Notes: generated by a model from the sequence alone, not told the origin. 64,000 nt of DNA from Roseibium sediminicola (GCF_023156505.1 NZ_JALNMJ010000003.1:62001-126000), one strand, 5' to 3'. Positions 1 to 9,601 are shown, counted from the stretch's first letter. Numbers and translations: made by a program.

Positions 1-1894
1 CCGCTTCGGTCTCGATCGACATCCGGCCGGCCTCGATCTTGGACATGTCGAGAATGTCGTTGATCACGTTGAGCAGATAGGTGCCGGAGGAATAGATGTC
101 CTTGCAATAGTCGGCGTAACGGTTGGTGCCGAGCGGGCCGAACATTTCCTGGGTCATGATGTCGGAGAAGCCGATAATGGCGTTGAGCGGCGTTCTGAGT
201 TCATGGGAAATATTGGCCAGGAACTCCGACTTGGCCTTGTTGGCGGCTTCGGCGCGGGTCTTTTCTTCCTGGTATTTGTCGGCCATTTCTACCAGCTGAC
301 GGGCCTGGACCTCGAGCGTCTGGCGGGATTTCTGCAGGTCGGAAACGGTCGCCTTGAGGCGCTTCTCCGAGTCCATCAGTTTCTCTTCGTGTTTCTTCAG
401 CGCGGTGATGTCCGTGCCGACCGAAACGAAGCCGCCATCCTTGGTGCGGCGCTCGGAGATCTGCAGCCAGCGGCCGTCCTCCAGTTGCGCCTCGTATGAG
501 CCCTCGGGCGCGCCGCCGCGCTGGCGCACGGTGACGGGTTGCGGTGCGATTTCCGCGTTGCAGGCGGCGGCCATCACGTCCTGGTACGGCGTGCCTGCGC
601 GGATCACGGCATTAGGCAGGCTGTGCAGGGACTGGTAGTTGGAATTACAGATCACCAGTTCGTTCTTGGCGTTCCACAGGACAAAGGCTTCGGAAATCGT
701 TTCGATGGCGTCGCGCAGGCGCAGATCGGCCATGCGGCTTTGTTCGGCGAGCTCATGCTGCTCCGTGATGTCGATGCAGATGCCGATCAGGTGCGGTTCT
801 GCTCGGCCGCTCTCGGACTGGATTTCGCCGCGTGCCCGAAGCCAGATCCAGCTGCCGTCGGCATGGCGCATCCGGAAGGTTTCGTCGACCAGCGTTTCGC
901 CGCTTTCCAGAAGATGTTCGGCAAGGCCCAAAAGGTCGATGTCGTCCGGATGGGTGATGTCGGCGACATCGGCAAAGCTCAAGATGTCGTCCTTCGGCTC
1001 GCGGCCAAGCAGCTCATAAAGGGAAGACGACCAGAACATCCGGCCCCGGGAGAGGTCCCAGTCGAACAGGCCGCAGCGGCCATGGGTGAGGGCAGTGTCG
1101 ATGCGGCCGCGGGTGGCGGCATACATGTCGTCCGCGGCCTCGGCGCGCGTTGCCTGGCTGAAGAAACCGTAGATCACCGCCAGAAGGACAAGGGATGTGC
1201 CGACAAACAGGGTCACATTCGCGGACAGCTCGTCGCGCCATTCCGCGAAGATGGCGTTTTGCGGCTGCAGCACCGCGACCATGCCAAGCCGGCCGTCGAG
1301 ATGGTGCACGGTTGCCAGCGCCTGGGTGTCGCCGTCGGTGTCGCCGAGATCCACCGGGATCGGCAGGACGCCGGCGCGGGCGCCGAACACGGTCAGCGGC
1401 TGGGACGGGCCGAGCAGGTCGCTGATCGGCCGGCTCTCCAGGGACGGCTGGATCGGCGCGGAGGCAACGATTGTTCCGGCCTCGTCCGCGACAAGGAAAA
1501 TGCGGCCTTGACTGGTGGCGCCGGCTGGAAGGCTGTCGGCCAGAACGCGTTTCAGCGTGGTCCGGTAGCCGATCTGTGGCAGGCTTTCTTCGGAAACGGT
1601 GAGGCCATTGGCAACAACGGTGGCCATCAGGCTCAGGGTTGTTTCGGCGCGTTCCTGGGTCTTGGTGAAATCGCCGGCAAGTTCGCCGGCTCGGAACAGG
1701 GCCAGGACGACAATGAACAAAATGGTGAGGCCTGGTATGGCCCGCCGCATCAGGCCGTCCGAACGGGCCAGGCTGTCGCGGAAGGAGCCGGCCAGCGAGC
1801 GCAGCGGCAGGCCGGTTACGCCTGCGCCATTCTCAACGTTCGACTCCTTATTGCCGCGCCGCGCAGATGCGTCGCCAGCCAGTGCTCGCGCCAT
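1..1894 (-). CDS. PAS-domain sensor histidine kinase, C-terminus cut by window edge
   Basis: This reads leftward from an ATG at 1894 and stays open to the window edge (631 codons), so the ATPase domain is missing from view. Visible order: a membrane segment at about residues 53-68, a putative periplasmic region, a second membrane segment at about 225-245, two PAS-type modules (about 255-370 and 375-500, the second ending in VGTDITALKK), a coiled linker, then a HisKA domain with the phospho-acceptor in NISHELRTPLN (His at about residue 564). It ends in LDMSKIEAGRMS. The family autophosphorylates and passes phosphate to a response regulator; the input signal is unknown. The long HisKA segment resembles DivJ/PdhS-type kinases of alphaproteobacteria, but I would not assign a specific name. 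No partner regulator lies in the window. Confidence 0.85.
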   Translation of the reverse strand, partial: MARALAGDASARRGNKESNVENGAGVTGLPLRSLAGSFRDSLARSDGLMRRAIPGLTILFIVVLALFRAGELAGDFTKTQERAETTLSLMATVVANGLTVSEESLPQIGYRTTLKRVLADSLPAGATSQGRIFLVADEAGTIVASAPIQPSLESRPISDLLGPSQPLTVFGARAGVLPIPVDLGDTDGDTQALATVHHLDGRLGMVAVLQPQNAIFAEWRDELSANVTLFVGTSLVLLAVIYGFFSQATRAEAADDMYAATRGRIDTALTHGRCGLFDWDLSRGRMFWSSSLYELLGREPKDDILSFADVADITHPDDIDLLGLAEHLLESGETLVDETFRMRHADGSWIWLRARGEIQSESGRAEPHLIGICIDITEQHELAEQSRMADLRLRDAIETISEAFVLWNAKNELVICNSNYQSLHSLPNAVIRAGTPYQDVMAAACNAEIAPQPVTVRQRGGAPEGSYEAQLEDGRWLQISERRTKDGGFVSVGTDITALKKHEEKLMDSEKRLKATVSDLQKSRQTLEVQARQLVEMADKYQEEKTRAEAANKAKSEFLANISHELRTPLNAIIGFSDIMTQEMFGPLGTNRYADYCKDIYSSGTYLLNVINDILDMSKIEAGRMSIETEA

Positions 1895-2052
1895 AGGAAG
1901 TGTGCCTTAAAAACCGCCGCATCGAAGCCTCGCCCCGAATCACTTCCATTTGAATCAAAACGTCTGAATTTGTCCAGACCTGGCCAAGAAGAAAATGGTT
2001 AACGGCTGAGCCGTTTTGCTGGTCTCCCGTTAACCTTCCTCAGTATTGCACA

Positions 2053-4695
2053 CTATTGCAGGGTTCTATCCACGATGTCGCGGCTATCTCTCGACAGTTC
2101 TTCGCATGCGGAAACCCTCAGGAGCGCAGATTCAGCAAGGGCAGATCTCTGTGGGTCAAGGGCGCGCCAGGAGCGGAAACTCGTCAAAAGCCGGGAGGCG
2201 ACTTGCGGATTGCGCTTGTCGATCTCCAGAACTGATTCGGCGACGAGTTCAAATCCGGCCCCGTCCGCCCTCGCAAACTGGGTCGGATTGCCGGTGGCGA
2301 AGGATTGAAGCAACGCACGGACCCGGTTGGGGTTGGTGGCATCGTAGAGCGGGTGGCCCATCAAGGCTATGACGATGTCGACGGCTTTTGGCCCCGGAGT
2401 TGTCGCCTGGGTCATGAACCATTTGTCCATGGCCAGCGAGTTGTCCTTGTAGCGGTCGCGATAGGCCTCCAACGCGTCGTCTTTTTGAGGCGCGCCGTCA
2501 TGCACCAGCAGTGTCAGTGCCGCGAGCCTGTCGGTCATGTTGTCGGCAGACGTGAACCGTTGCCAGACGGTGTCCTGGCCGGCAGCGTCTCCCGGCAGGG
2601 CAAAATAGGAAAGGGCACGGTTGGCGAGGGCCCGCTTGCCGGCGGAGGCGGCATCGGGCGAAAAGGGACCCTCCGGTGCAAAACCCGTGGCAAACCTCTG
2701 GAATGCGGTCTTGTGTTCGCTGCCGATGTCCCGGCGCATGATCGAACGCGCGGCGTGTATGGCATCCGGGTCGACATCCTTGCCGATTTCCTGCGCAATA
2801 TCGGCCTCACTGGGCAGGGTCAGGGCCAGGGCGCGCAGGGCATCGTCCAAAGCGGCGTCCTCCAGGATCGCGGCGAACACGTCGATCACGTCCTTCGAGC
2901 AGGTCGCCGGCTGATCCTGACTGCACAAATGTGTCATGCGCACCAGATCCCGCATGGCCAGGGTCTGAACGGCCTGCCAGCGGTTGAACGGATCCTTGTC
3001 CTGGGCCGCCAGGAACGCCAGATCCCGTGGTTCCAGATGCTGGTTGAGCCGGACAGGCGCGGAAAAACCACGCAGCAGCGACAGAACCGGCGGCGCCGCG
3101 ACATTCTCGAAGGTCACGTCCTGATGGGCCTTGTCCAGGATCAGGACATCTCCGGCGACAATAGCGCCCTCGGGCGCGGCGACATCCAGATCTTCCCCGT
3201 TCGGGCCGATCAGGCCGAAGCGCAGCGGAATGACGGCGGCCCTGCTCGTCTTCTGACCGGGCACCGGCGGGATTTCCTGGCTGAGCGACAGGGTAAAGGT
3301 CTTGCGGTCCGGGTCGTATTCGGTTTCGGCGGTGACGATCGGCGTACCGGCCTGTTCGTACCAGAGCGCGAACTGGCTAAGGTCCGCGCCCGCGGCCTCT
3401 TCGAAACTCGCCAGGAACGCCTCGATGGTCGTGGCCTCGCCGTCATGGCGGTCGAAATAGAGATCGAGCCCCGCACGAAAGCCTTCATCGCCGAGCAGCG
3501 TTTTCAGCATTCGGACAACCTCGGCCCCCTTCTCATAGACGGTGGCCGTATAGAAGTTGTTGATCTCGTGATAGATCTTCGGCCGGACCGGATGCGCCAG
3601 CGGTCCCGCGTCCTCGGGGAACTGGTGCGACTTCAACAGCCGCACATCGGCAATGCGCTTGACCGCGCGCGAGCGCATGTCGGAGGAAAATTCCTGATCA
3701 CGGAAAACGGTCAGGCCTTCTTTAAGACACAGCTGGAACCAGTCGCGGCAAGTAATGCGGTTGCCGGTCCAGTTGTGGAAATATTCGTGGGCGATCACCG
3801 CCTCGATATTGGCATAGTCCTGATCGGTTGCGGTTTCCGGATCGGCCAGCACATATTTGTCGTTGAAGATGTTGAGGCCCTTGTTCTCCATCGCGCCCAT
3901 GTTGAAGTCGGACACGGCGACAATATTGAAGACATCAAGGTCATATTCCCGGCCGAAGACCTCTTCGTCCCAGCGCATCGAGCGTTTCAGGGAATCCATC
4001 GCCCAGCCGCAGCGGTCTTCCTTGCCGTGCTCGACATAAATGTTCAGCGCAACGCCCTTGCCTGAGGCCGTGGTGAAGCTGTCGGAGACTTCTGCAAGAT
4101 TGCCGGCGACCAGTGCGAATAGATAGGCAGGCTTCGGGTGCGGGTCGTGCCAGACGGCGAAATGCCGGCCGTCATCCAGCTCGCCGGTCTCGGCCAGATT
4201 GCCGTTGGCGAGCAGCACGGGACAGTCCTTTTTCGGGGCTTCGAGGCGGGTGGTGTAGACCGACAGCACGTCCGGGCGGTCGAGGAAATAGGTGATGCGC
4301 CGGAAGCCTTCGGCCTCGCACTGGGTGCAATAGGTGCCGGACGAGCGGTAAAGTCCCATCAGCTTGGTATTGGCGTCCGGATTGATCTCCGTGACCAGGG
4401 TCAGGTCGAACGGTTCCGCGGGCGGTGCGGACACTTCGAGCTGCTGCGCGTCTGCCTTAAAGGCGGTTTCGGCAAGAGGGTTTCCGTTTATTCGGATCTC
4501 CGTCAGGGTCAGTTCGTCGCCATCCAGGAGCAGCGGCGAGCCAGCTGGTGTCTCCGGCTGCCTGCGCAATTTCAAGGTTGCCGTGACACGGGTGGCCGAC
4601 GGATCGAGATCAACATTCAGGTGCACGGTGTCGATGCGGTAGGCGGGCGGTTGATAGTCTTCCAGCCGGATGGCCGGCGCCGTTTCGGAACGCAT
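2053..4695 (-). CDS. pepN: Aminopeptidase N (M1 family metallopeptidase)
   Basis: This 880-residue protein has the full length of the bacterial PepN group of M1 zinc aminopeptidases, which remove N-terminal residues from peptides in the cytoplasm. The exopeptidase motif GAMEN lies near residue 267 and the zinc motif HEYFH near residue 300, with the distal zinc ligand Glu in the following LKEGLTVF segment. A DUF3458-like Ig-fold and an alpha-helical C-terminal domain fill the rest. The start is the ATG at 4695, preceded by AGGAG. It stands alone: the next gene leftward is the kinase, and the rightward gene is divergent. No odd features or missing catalytic residues were seen. Confidence 0.95.
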   Translation of the reverse strand: MRSETAPAIRLEDYQPPAYRIDTVHLNVDLDPSATRVTATLKLRRQPETPAGSPLLLDGDELTLTEIRINGNPLAETAFKADAQQLEVSAPPAEPFDLTLVTEINPDANTKLMGLYRSSGTYCTQCEAEGFRRITYFLDRPDVLSVYTTRLEAPKKDCPVLLANGNLAETGELDDGRHFAVWHDPHPKPAYLFALVAGNLAEVSDSFTTASGKGVALNIYVEHGKEDRCGWAMDSLKRSMRWDEEVFGREYDLDVFNIVAVSDFNMGAMENKGLNIFNDKYVLADPETATDQDYANIEAVIAHEYFHNWTGNRITCRDWFQLCLKEGLTVFRDQEFSSDMRSRAVKRIADVRLLKSHQFPEDAGPLAHPVRPKIYHEINNFYTATVYEKGAEVVRMLKTLLGDEGFRAGLDLYFDRHDGEATTIEAFLASFEEAAGADLSQFALWYEQAGTPIVTAETEYDPDRKTFTLSLSQEIPPVPGQKTSRAAVIPLRFGLIGPNGEDLDVAAPEGAIVAGDVLILDKAHQDVTFENVAAPPVLSLLRGFSAPVRLNQHLEPRDLAFLAAQDKDPFNRWQAVQTLAMRDLVRMTHLCSQDQPATCSKDVIDVFAAILEDAALDDALRALALTLPSEADIAQEIGKDVDPDAIHAARSIMRRDIGSEHKTAFQRFATGFAPEGPFSPDAASAGKRALANRALSYFALPGDAAGQDTVWQRFTSADNMTDRLAALTLLVHDGAPQKDDALEAYRDRYKDNSLAMDKWFMTQATTPGPKAVDIVIALMGHPLYDATNPNRVRALLQSFATGNPTQFARADGAGFELVAESVLEIDKRNPQVASRLLTSFRSWRALDPQRSALAESALLRVSACEELSRDSRDIVDRTLQ

Positions 4696-4746
4696 CTGGG
4701 TCTCCTGAAAAATGGCCCGCGGGAAACTGGAACGGAAAGCGGACGA

Positions 4747-4850
4747 GCTAACGCGTTAGCATGATCAATGAATATGGCAAAGACCTGTTTGGTCTGCCTC
4801 TCGGGCGGGGCGACGTGCCGCAGACGTGAAGTGCCGATCCGACGGATCGG
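4747..4850. promoter_or_regulatory. Two perfect palindromes between divergent pepN and methyltransferase genes
   Basis: A 14-base perfect palindrome GCTAACGCGTTAGC sits at 4747-4760, just upstream of pepN. A second perfect inverted repeat, CCGATCCG-A-CGGATCGG, is at 4834-4850 and is followed by TTTTG. The first could be an operator. The second could be a small hairpin or operator for the downstream methyltransferase. No regulator gene is adjacent, so function is inference only. Confidence 0.35.
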
Positions 4851-4912
4851 TTTTGACGCAGAGCAGGCCATTGTCTATGTGAGGGGCAATAGCATTTGCA
4901 GGGATCTTTTTA

Positions 4913-5410
4913 ATGAGCCGTTTGGACAGTTTTATCCGCCGCATGACGTCGCAGAAAATTCTGCTGGAATACCTGGTCGACCAGGTCAATGAAGTTAAAG
5001 GTCCGGTTCTGGAGTTGGGGCTGGGCAACGGCCGCACTTACGATCACCTGCGCGAGATCTATCCGGACAAGGAGATCTTCGTCTTCGATTTTGCCATGAA
5101 CTGCCACCCGAGCTGCGCGCCCGACGCCGAGCACATGATCCTCGGCGATATCCGCGACACCCTGGCCTTCTGCGGGCCGCGGGTAAAGGCCAAGGCCTCC
5201 TTTGCCCATATCGATATCGGCTCGGCGGATCCGACCAACGACCTTGCCATCGTTCACTGGCTGGCGCCGCTGGTCAACGAACGCATGGCCGTTGGTGGCT
5301 TTGTGCTGACCGCGCTGGAACTGGACCTGGCCAATTTCGAACGCCTGGAAAAACCCGAGGGCATTCACCCGGGCCGTTACCACATCTACCGCAAGACGGC
5401 CGAAGCCTGA
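4913..5410 (+). CDS. Class I SAM-dependent methyltransferase (Methyltransf_17-like)
   Basis: A 165-residue protein with a SAM-binding motif LELGLGNGRTYDHL near residue 27, followed by an acidic loop (VFDFA) and GDIRDTL, as in class I methyltransferases. The short length and sequence style match the small Methyltransf_17 family of Hyphomicrobiales, whose substrate is not known. The ATG at 4913 has a poor ribosome site (GGGATC). It is followed after 24 bases by the CoA-transferase gene, so the two may be cotranscribed. Confidence 0.75.
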   Translation: MSRLDSFIRRMTSQKILLEYLVDQVNEVKGPVLELGLGNGRTYDHLREIYPDKEIFVFDFAMNCHPSCAPDAEHMILGDIRDTLAFCGPRVKAKASFAHIDIGSADPTNDLAIVHWLAPLVNERMAVGGFVLTALELDLANFERLEKPEGIHPGRYHIYRKTAEA

Positions 5411-5434
5411 TCCGGCCACGATAGGAACACCCAC

Positions 5435-6625
5435 ATGAGTGCGCCGCTGAAAGGCATCAAAGTCGTTGAACTCGCCCGTATCCTTGCCGGGCCCTGGACG
5501 GGACAGACGCTGGCCGATCTCGGTGCGGATGTCATCAAGGTCGAAAGCCCTCAGGGCGATGACACCAGAGGCTGGGGCCCGCCTTTTGTCCGGGACGAGG
5601 CGGGCAACGACCGCGATGCGGCCTATTTCCATGCCTGCAACCGCGGCAAGCGTTCGATCACGGTCGATTTCCGGACCGAGGAAGGTCAGGAAGTTGTCCG
5701 CCGCCTGGTGGCGGACGCGGATGTCCTAATCGAGAATTTCAAGGTCGGCGGCCTCAAGAAATACGGCCTGGACTATGACAGTCTCGCCAAGGTCAATCCG
5801 AAGCTGGTCTACTGCTCGATCACCGGATTCGGTCAGGACGGGCCGTATGCCCATCGGGCCGGATACGATTTCATGATCCAGGGCATGGGCGGCATCATGG
5901 ACCTGACCGGCGAACCGGACGGCGATCCGCAGAAGATCGGCGTGGCCTTCGCGGATATCTTTACCGGCCTTTATGGCGTTGTCGGCGTTCTGGCCGCTCT
6001 GCGCCGGCGCGACGAGACTGGTGAGGGTGAATGGGTCGACATGGGTCTTCTCGATGCCCAGGTCGGGGTTCTGGCCAATCAGGCATTGAACTATTTTGTC
6101 TCCGGCAAGTCCCCCAAGCGCCTCGGCAATGCCCATCCGAATATCGTGCCCTACCAGGTGTTCCCGGCGAGCGACGGTCATCTGATCATCGCGGTCGGCA
6201 ATGACGGCCAATTCCGGCGGCTCTGTGCGGTTCTGGGCCGTCCGGACCTGGCCACTGAGCCGAAATACGCCACCAACGCGGCCCGCGTCGCCAGCCGCTC
6301 CGAGCTGGTGTCGATCCTGACGGCCGAAACCGAGACGCGGACCCGGGACGATCTTCTGGCGGCGCTGGAAGGCGAGGGCGTGCCGGCCGGGCCAATCAAC
6401 TCGGTCGAGGACGTCTTTCAGGACACCCAGGTTCTGCACCGGGGGCTCAAGGTCGATCTGCCGGCAACCGGCACGGAAACCGGCACCGTCGCCTCCGTGC
6501 GCACGCCGATCAAGTTCAGAAACGGTGAGCTGGTGCTCGACCGGGCGGCGCCCGCGCTTGGCGAGCACACGGACGCCATCCTGGCGGAGCTCGGGATTAA
6601 GGCCGCGACCAATTCCGGTGAATGA
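5435..6625 (+). CDS. CaiB/BaiF family (family III) CoA-transferase
   Basis: A 396-residue protein of typical family length. It begins with the hallmark VVELARILAGPWTGQTLADLG and contains VKVESPQGDD, the NRGKRSI segment, and the nucleophile region MGLLDAQ with the catalytic-position Asp at about residue 207. The GNAHPNIVPYQ motif follows. Family III enzymes move CoA between organic acids by a mixed-anhydride/thioester mechanism. The substrate pair cannot be told from sequence; close relatives are often annotated as succinyl-CoA or formyl-CoA transferases. It lies between a methyltransferase and a Nudix gene on the same strand (15-base gap to the latter). Confidence 0.92.
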   Translation: MSAPLKGIKVVELARILAGPWTGQTLADLGADVIKVESPQGDDTRGWGPPFVRDEAGNDRDAAYFHACNRGKRSITVDFRTEEGQEVVRRLVADADVLIENFKVGGLKKYGLDYDSLAKVNPKLVYCSITGFGQDGPYAHRAGYDFMIQGMGGIMDLTGEPDGDPQKIGVAFADIFTGLYGVVGVLAALRRRDETGEGEWVDMGLLDAQVGVLANQALNYFVSGKSPKRLGNAHPNIVPYQVFPASDGHLIIAVGNDGQFRRLCAVLGRPDLATEPKYATNAARVASRSELVSILTAETETRTRDDLLAALEGEGVPAGPINSVEDVFQDTQVLHRGLKVDLPATGTETGTVASVRTPIKFRNGELVLDRAAPALGEHTDAILAELGIKAATNSGE

Positions 6626-6640
6626 CACACAGGTAAGGCG

Positions 6641-7225
6641 ATGACGGACACGGAATTCCTGGAGATCGTGGACAGCACCGTGCTGTCGGACAACTGGGGC
6701 ACGCTGACCCGGCACAAGATCCGCTACAGGCGCCGGGATGGCACCTGGCAGGATCAGATTCGCGAGGTCTATGACCGGGGTCACGGGGCCGCCTGCCTGT
6801 TGTTCGATCCGGAGACGGAATGTGTTCTGTTGACCCGCCAGTTCCGTTTACCCGCCTTCTTCAGCGGCAAGGAGCCGTTTGTGATCGAGGCGCCGGCCGG
6901 CCTTTTGGAAGGCGCGCAGCCCGAGGAGCGGATGCGTGCGGAGCTGATCGAGGAGACCGGTTTTCAGGTCTCCAGGCTCGAACATGTGTTCGACGTATTG
7001 ATGAGCCCGGGCTCGGTGACGGAATATCTGGCATTTTTCACCGGCACCTACCATCTGAAGGACAAGGTGGCGGAGGGTGGCGGCGAACCGGGCGAAGGCG
7101 AGGACATCGAGGTGATGCATGTGCCGCTGAAAGAGGCGCTGGCCATGATCCGGTCCGGAGAGATCGCCGACGCAAAAACCATCATCCTGCTGCAGGAACT
7201 GGCACTGCGGCAGGCCGGGGTCTAG
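6641..7225 (+). CDS. nudK: Nudix hydrolase, NudK (GDP-mannose pyrophosphatase)-like
   Basis: A 194-residue protein that resembles Escherichia coli NudK along its whole length: an N-terminal LSDNWGTL segment, REVYDRGHGAA, the Nudix box GLLEGAQPEE...ELIEETGF, then MSPGSVTEY and GEGEDIEV. The box carries the NudK-type spacing rather than the strict consensus, with Ala where the consensus Arg would be; the metal-binding EExxG core is intact. NudK hydrolyses GDP-mannose and related sugar nucleotides. The start ATG at 6641 follows AGGTAAGG. It is the last gene of a possible three-gene run. Confidence 0.85.
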   Translation: MTDTEFLEIVDSTVLSDNWGTLTRHKIRYRRRDGTWQDQIREVYDRGHGAACLLFDPETECVLLTRQFRLPAFFSGKEPFVIEAPAGLLEGAQPEERMRAELIEETGFQVSRLEHVFDVLMSPGSVTEYLAFFTGTYHLKDKVAEGGGEPGEGEDIEVMHVPLKEALAMIRSGEIADAKTIILLQELALRQAGV

Positions 7226-7239
7226 GGTCTGTGGACAAT

Positions 7240-7367
7240 TGGGATTTGGTCTTGGTTTGAATACAAATGGCTCGAGTTCAAGAAGCAAAGGCGCAGGAAA
7301 GGTCAGCCCTTTCAAGCCTTTGCGACGCCGAAATGAGCCATTTGCATTCAAATCCCCATTGCCAATA
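7240..7367. repeat. Long imperfect palindromic intergenic element
   Basis: This occupies most of the gap 7226-7531. The core arms are 7256-7273 and 7335-7352, 18 bases each with one mismatch; partial pairing extends outward (ATTGGGATTT versus the complement of AAATCCCCATTG) and inward (GCAAAGG with CCTTTGC, AAAGG with CCTTT). Transcribed RNA would fold into one long hairpin. It has no coding potential. It resembles the REP-type or small palindromic elements scattered through alphaproteobacterial genomes. No second copy is present in this window. Confidence 0.65.
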
Positions 7368-7531
7368 TCTGGCGGGACGCAGCGGATTTCGGTTTCGCGT
7401 GCGTCGGAAAGGTCTTGTGGTGGGCAGCACCTCTGCGAACTTTCCTTCCTGTGGATTTTGAGAGCCTGCCATAATTTGACGCAAAGCATCAGGCAGGTAA
7501 GCTGCTTCGAACAGGTAAGGGGCAAGGCCCG

Positions 7532-9412
7532 TTGAAGACACTCAGGCGCAAAAGCAAGCGGATCATGATGTCCCTGACGTCCATTGTCGGGCTCAGCTTC
7601 GGTGCGTTTGTCGCGCTGGCGATCGGGCTGGTGCTGGTTCTGTCGATCTCCGCCAATTTCAAGAACACGTTTTCGCTGCTTAACGACAAGACGATCCTGA
7701 GCACGCAGTCGCTCGAAACCCAGTTGCGCACCCACTTTGCGTCCGTGGAAAATGCCATCATTGGACTGAAACCCTATTTCGACGACGGCAAGATCGGCTT
7801 TGACGATCCGGAGCGGACACTTGAAGATCTGACGATTGCCCTGAAATCGAACAACGATATCACCACCCTGGCCCTCACCAATGCAGAGGGCCGCCGGATC
7901 GGTGTCTACCGGGCTCCCAACGGCAAGATCTGGCGAATCAATTCCGACGCGCCGCCGCCGGGCATGACGCCGAAGGATCTTCCCGAACTTGAGGTGGACA
8001 GCCCACCAACCTGGGGCGCCCTGGTCAAGCATGAGGTCGGCCTCTTCGCAAATGTATCTGTGCCGCTCGTTCGGGATGGCGGGCTCGTCGGTACACTGAC
8101 GGCAGCCACGTCCATGGAAGAGCTGAGCCAGATCGTGTCGGCACAGGACGAAGGCCAGGACAACACAGTCTTCATCATCGCCGAGGGCGACCAGGTCATC
8201 CTGCATTCGGACGCCAACTGGCTGCAGACCGGCGGCAAGATTACCGACAATCTGCCCGGATCGTTTTTGACGGTCGGCGATCCGGTGCTCGCCGGGATCG
8301 CCAATGAAGAGCCGCTGGAGGAATTTAAAAAGGCCGCGGAACTGGGGATCGACGTCTCATTTGTCCAGGCCAACGGCAACGAATACATTGTGATGAAGGC
8401 TCTGCTGGACGGGTTCAGCGACAAGCCATGGACTGTCGGGCAGTACTATCTGAGCGCGACTGTCTCGCGCGAGGTCAGGCGCCTCGCCGGGTCGATGTTT
8501 GTCGGCTTCGGAGCCCTGATCGTCTCCGTGCTGATCGCCTTCTGGATGGGGCGCCGAGTGGCCCGGCCGCTGAAATACCTGGCGCTGCAGTCCAAGCGTG
8601 TCGGCACGCTGTCGCTCAATGAGGTCGAGCCTCTGCCGCGCAGCCGGGTGGCTGAAATCGATCAGGTTGCGCTCGCCTTCAACTCCATGGTGGAAGGCCT
8701 GAAGGCCATGAACACCTATGTGCCGCGCTCCTTGTTCATCAAGCTGATGCGCCTCGGAGGCGGGCGGGCGGCCGAAGCCCGGGAAGCCGAACTCACGATT
8801 CTTTTCTCCGACATTGTCGGCTTTACCGCCTTGTCGGAACATCTGAGCGCCGAGGAGACCGCCGGCCTGCTCAATGAGCATTTCGCCATTCTGGTCGAAG
8901 CCGTGGAAGGAGAGGGCGGCACGGTCGACAAGTTCCTGGGCGACGGCATGCTGGCCTTCTGGGGCGCGCCGGATGCCCGTCCGGACCACGCGGAAGCCGC
9001 TGTTAAAACCGCAAGACGGATCGCTGCGGCGCTGCATGAAGCCAATCTGAAGGCGGCCGAAAAAGGCCGGCCGCGGATGTCCCTGCGCATCGGCATTCAC
9101 ACCGGACCGGCGGTTGTCGGGAATGTCGGCGCGCTCGACCGGTGGAACTACACAGTTGTCGGCGACACGGTGAACGCCGCGGAGCGGCTGCAGACACTCG
9201 GCAAGGAAGTGGAGGGCGAACCGGAAGTAACGATCCTCGCAAGCGCCGACACGGTTGCGCAATTGCCGGCCGAACGCCATCAGCATGCCGTCGGTGCCCA
9301 TCACCTGCGCGGCCGCAGCGGCCGCATGGAAGTCTTCTGGCTGGATCCGTTTGCCGAGCCCGGCCCGGTCGCATTGATGACAGAGGATCTCCCCGTCAGC
9401 GCGGCTGAATAA
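7532..9412 (+). CDS. Membrane sensor adenylate/guanylate cyclase (CACHE-like, HAMP, class III catalytic domain)
   Basis: A 626-residue class III nucleotide cyclase. A membrane helix lies at about 17-38, followed by a long extracytoplasmic sensor region of CACHE type (about 45-300), a second helix (about 308-330), a HAMP linker, and the catalytic domain (about 410-590). Metal-binding Asp residues are in LFSDIVGFT and DKFLGDGMLAFWG, and the Asn/Arg pair in GDTVNAAERL is intact, so the enzyme should be active. The start is probably the TTG at 7532 (AAGGGG upstream), with ATG 7565 or 7568 as alternatives. The product is probably cAMP; sequence alone does not exclude cGMP. A perfect CRP-type site lies 57 bases after its stop. 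Confidence 0.88.
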   Translation: MKTLRRKSKRIMMSLTSIVGLSFGAFVALAIGLVLVLSISANFKNTFSLLNDKTILSTQSLETQLRTHFASVENAIIGLKPYFDDGKIGFDDPERTLEDLTIALKSNNDITTLALTNAEGRRIGVYRAPNGKIWRINSDAPPPGMTPKDLPELEVDSPPTWGALVKHEVGLFANVSVPLVRDGGLVGTLTAATSMEELSQIVSAQDEGQDNTVFIIAEGDQVILHSDANWLQTGGKITDNLPGSFLTVGDPVLAGIANEEPLEEFKKAAELGIDVSFVQANGNEYIVMKALLDGFSDKPWTVGQYYLSATVSREVRRLAGSMFVGFGALIVSVLIAFWMGRRVARPLKYLALQSKRVGTLSLNEVEPLPRSRVAEIDQVALAFNSMVEGLKAMNTYVPRSLFIKLMRLGGGRAAEAREAELTILFSDIVGFTALSEHLSAEETAGLLNEHFAILVEAVEGEGGTVDKFLGDGMLAFWGAPDARPDHAEAAVKTARRIAAALHEANLKAAEKGRPRMSLRIGIHTGPAVVGNVGALDRWNYTVVGDTVNAAERLQTLGKEVEGEPEVTILASADTVAQLPAERHQHAVGAHHLRGRSGRMEVFWLDPFAEPGPVALMTEDLPVSAAE

Positions 9413-9469
9413 GCCAGACCCTGCGGCACGTTGGGGCAGCTGCTCCAATCGGCAGCATTTTCCGAAAAA

Positions 9470-9485
9470 TGTGACGTAGATCACA
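9470..9485. promoter_or_regulatory. Perfect CRP/FNR-superfamily site (TGTGA-N6-TCACA)
   Basis: The sequence TGTGA CGTAGA TCACA is an exact match to the cAMP-CRP consensus core and has flanking A and T runs that suit it. It lies 117 bases upstream of the GTG start of the peptide ABC transporter operon and just after an adenylate cyclase gene. This suggests cAMP control of peptide uptake, which is an inference from position. Confidence 0.6.
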
Positions 9486-9601
9486 CTTGCGGGATCCTGA
9501 ATCCTGCATTGCTATCCTCCGGCGAATTTGGTTGTCTTTCAAATGCAATGCGGGCTTAGTAAGCCTTTGATGGACAATCCTTGCCTGGGAGGAAATGCGC
9601 G

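Noticed and set aside
539-2002. Long rightward open frame (487 codons)
   Set aside because: It is antisense to the histidine kinase, which shows clear PAS and HisKA motifs on the other strand.
2305-4065. Long rightward open frame of 586 codons
   Set aside because: It lies opposite aminopeptidase N, whose GAMEN and HEYFH motifs are on the minus strand.
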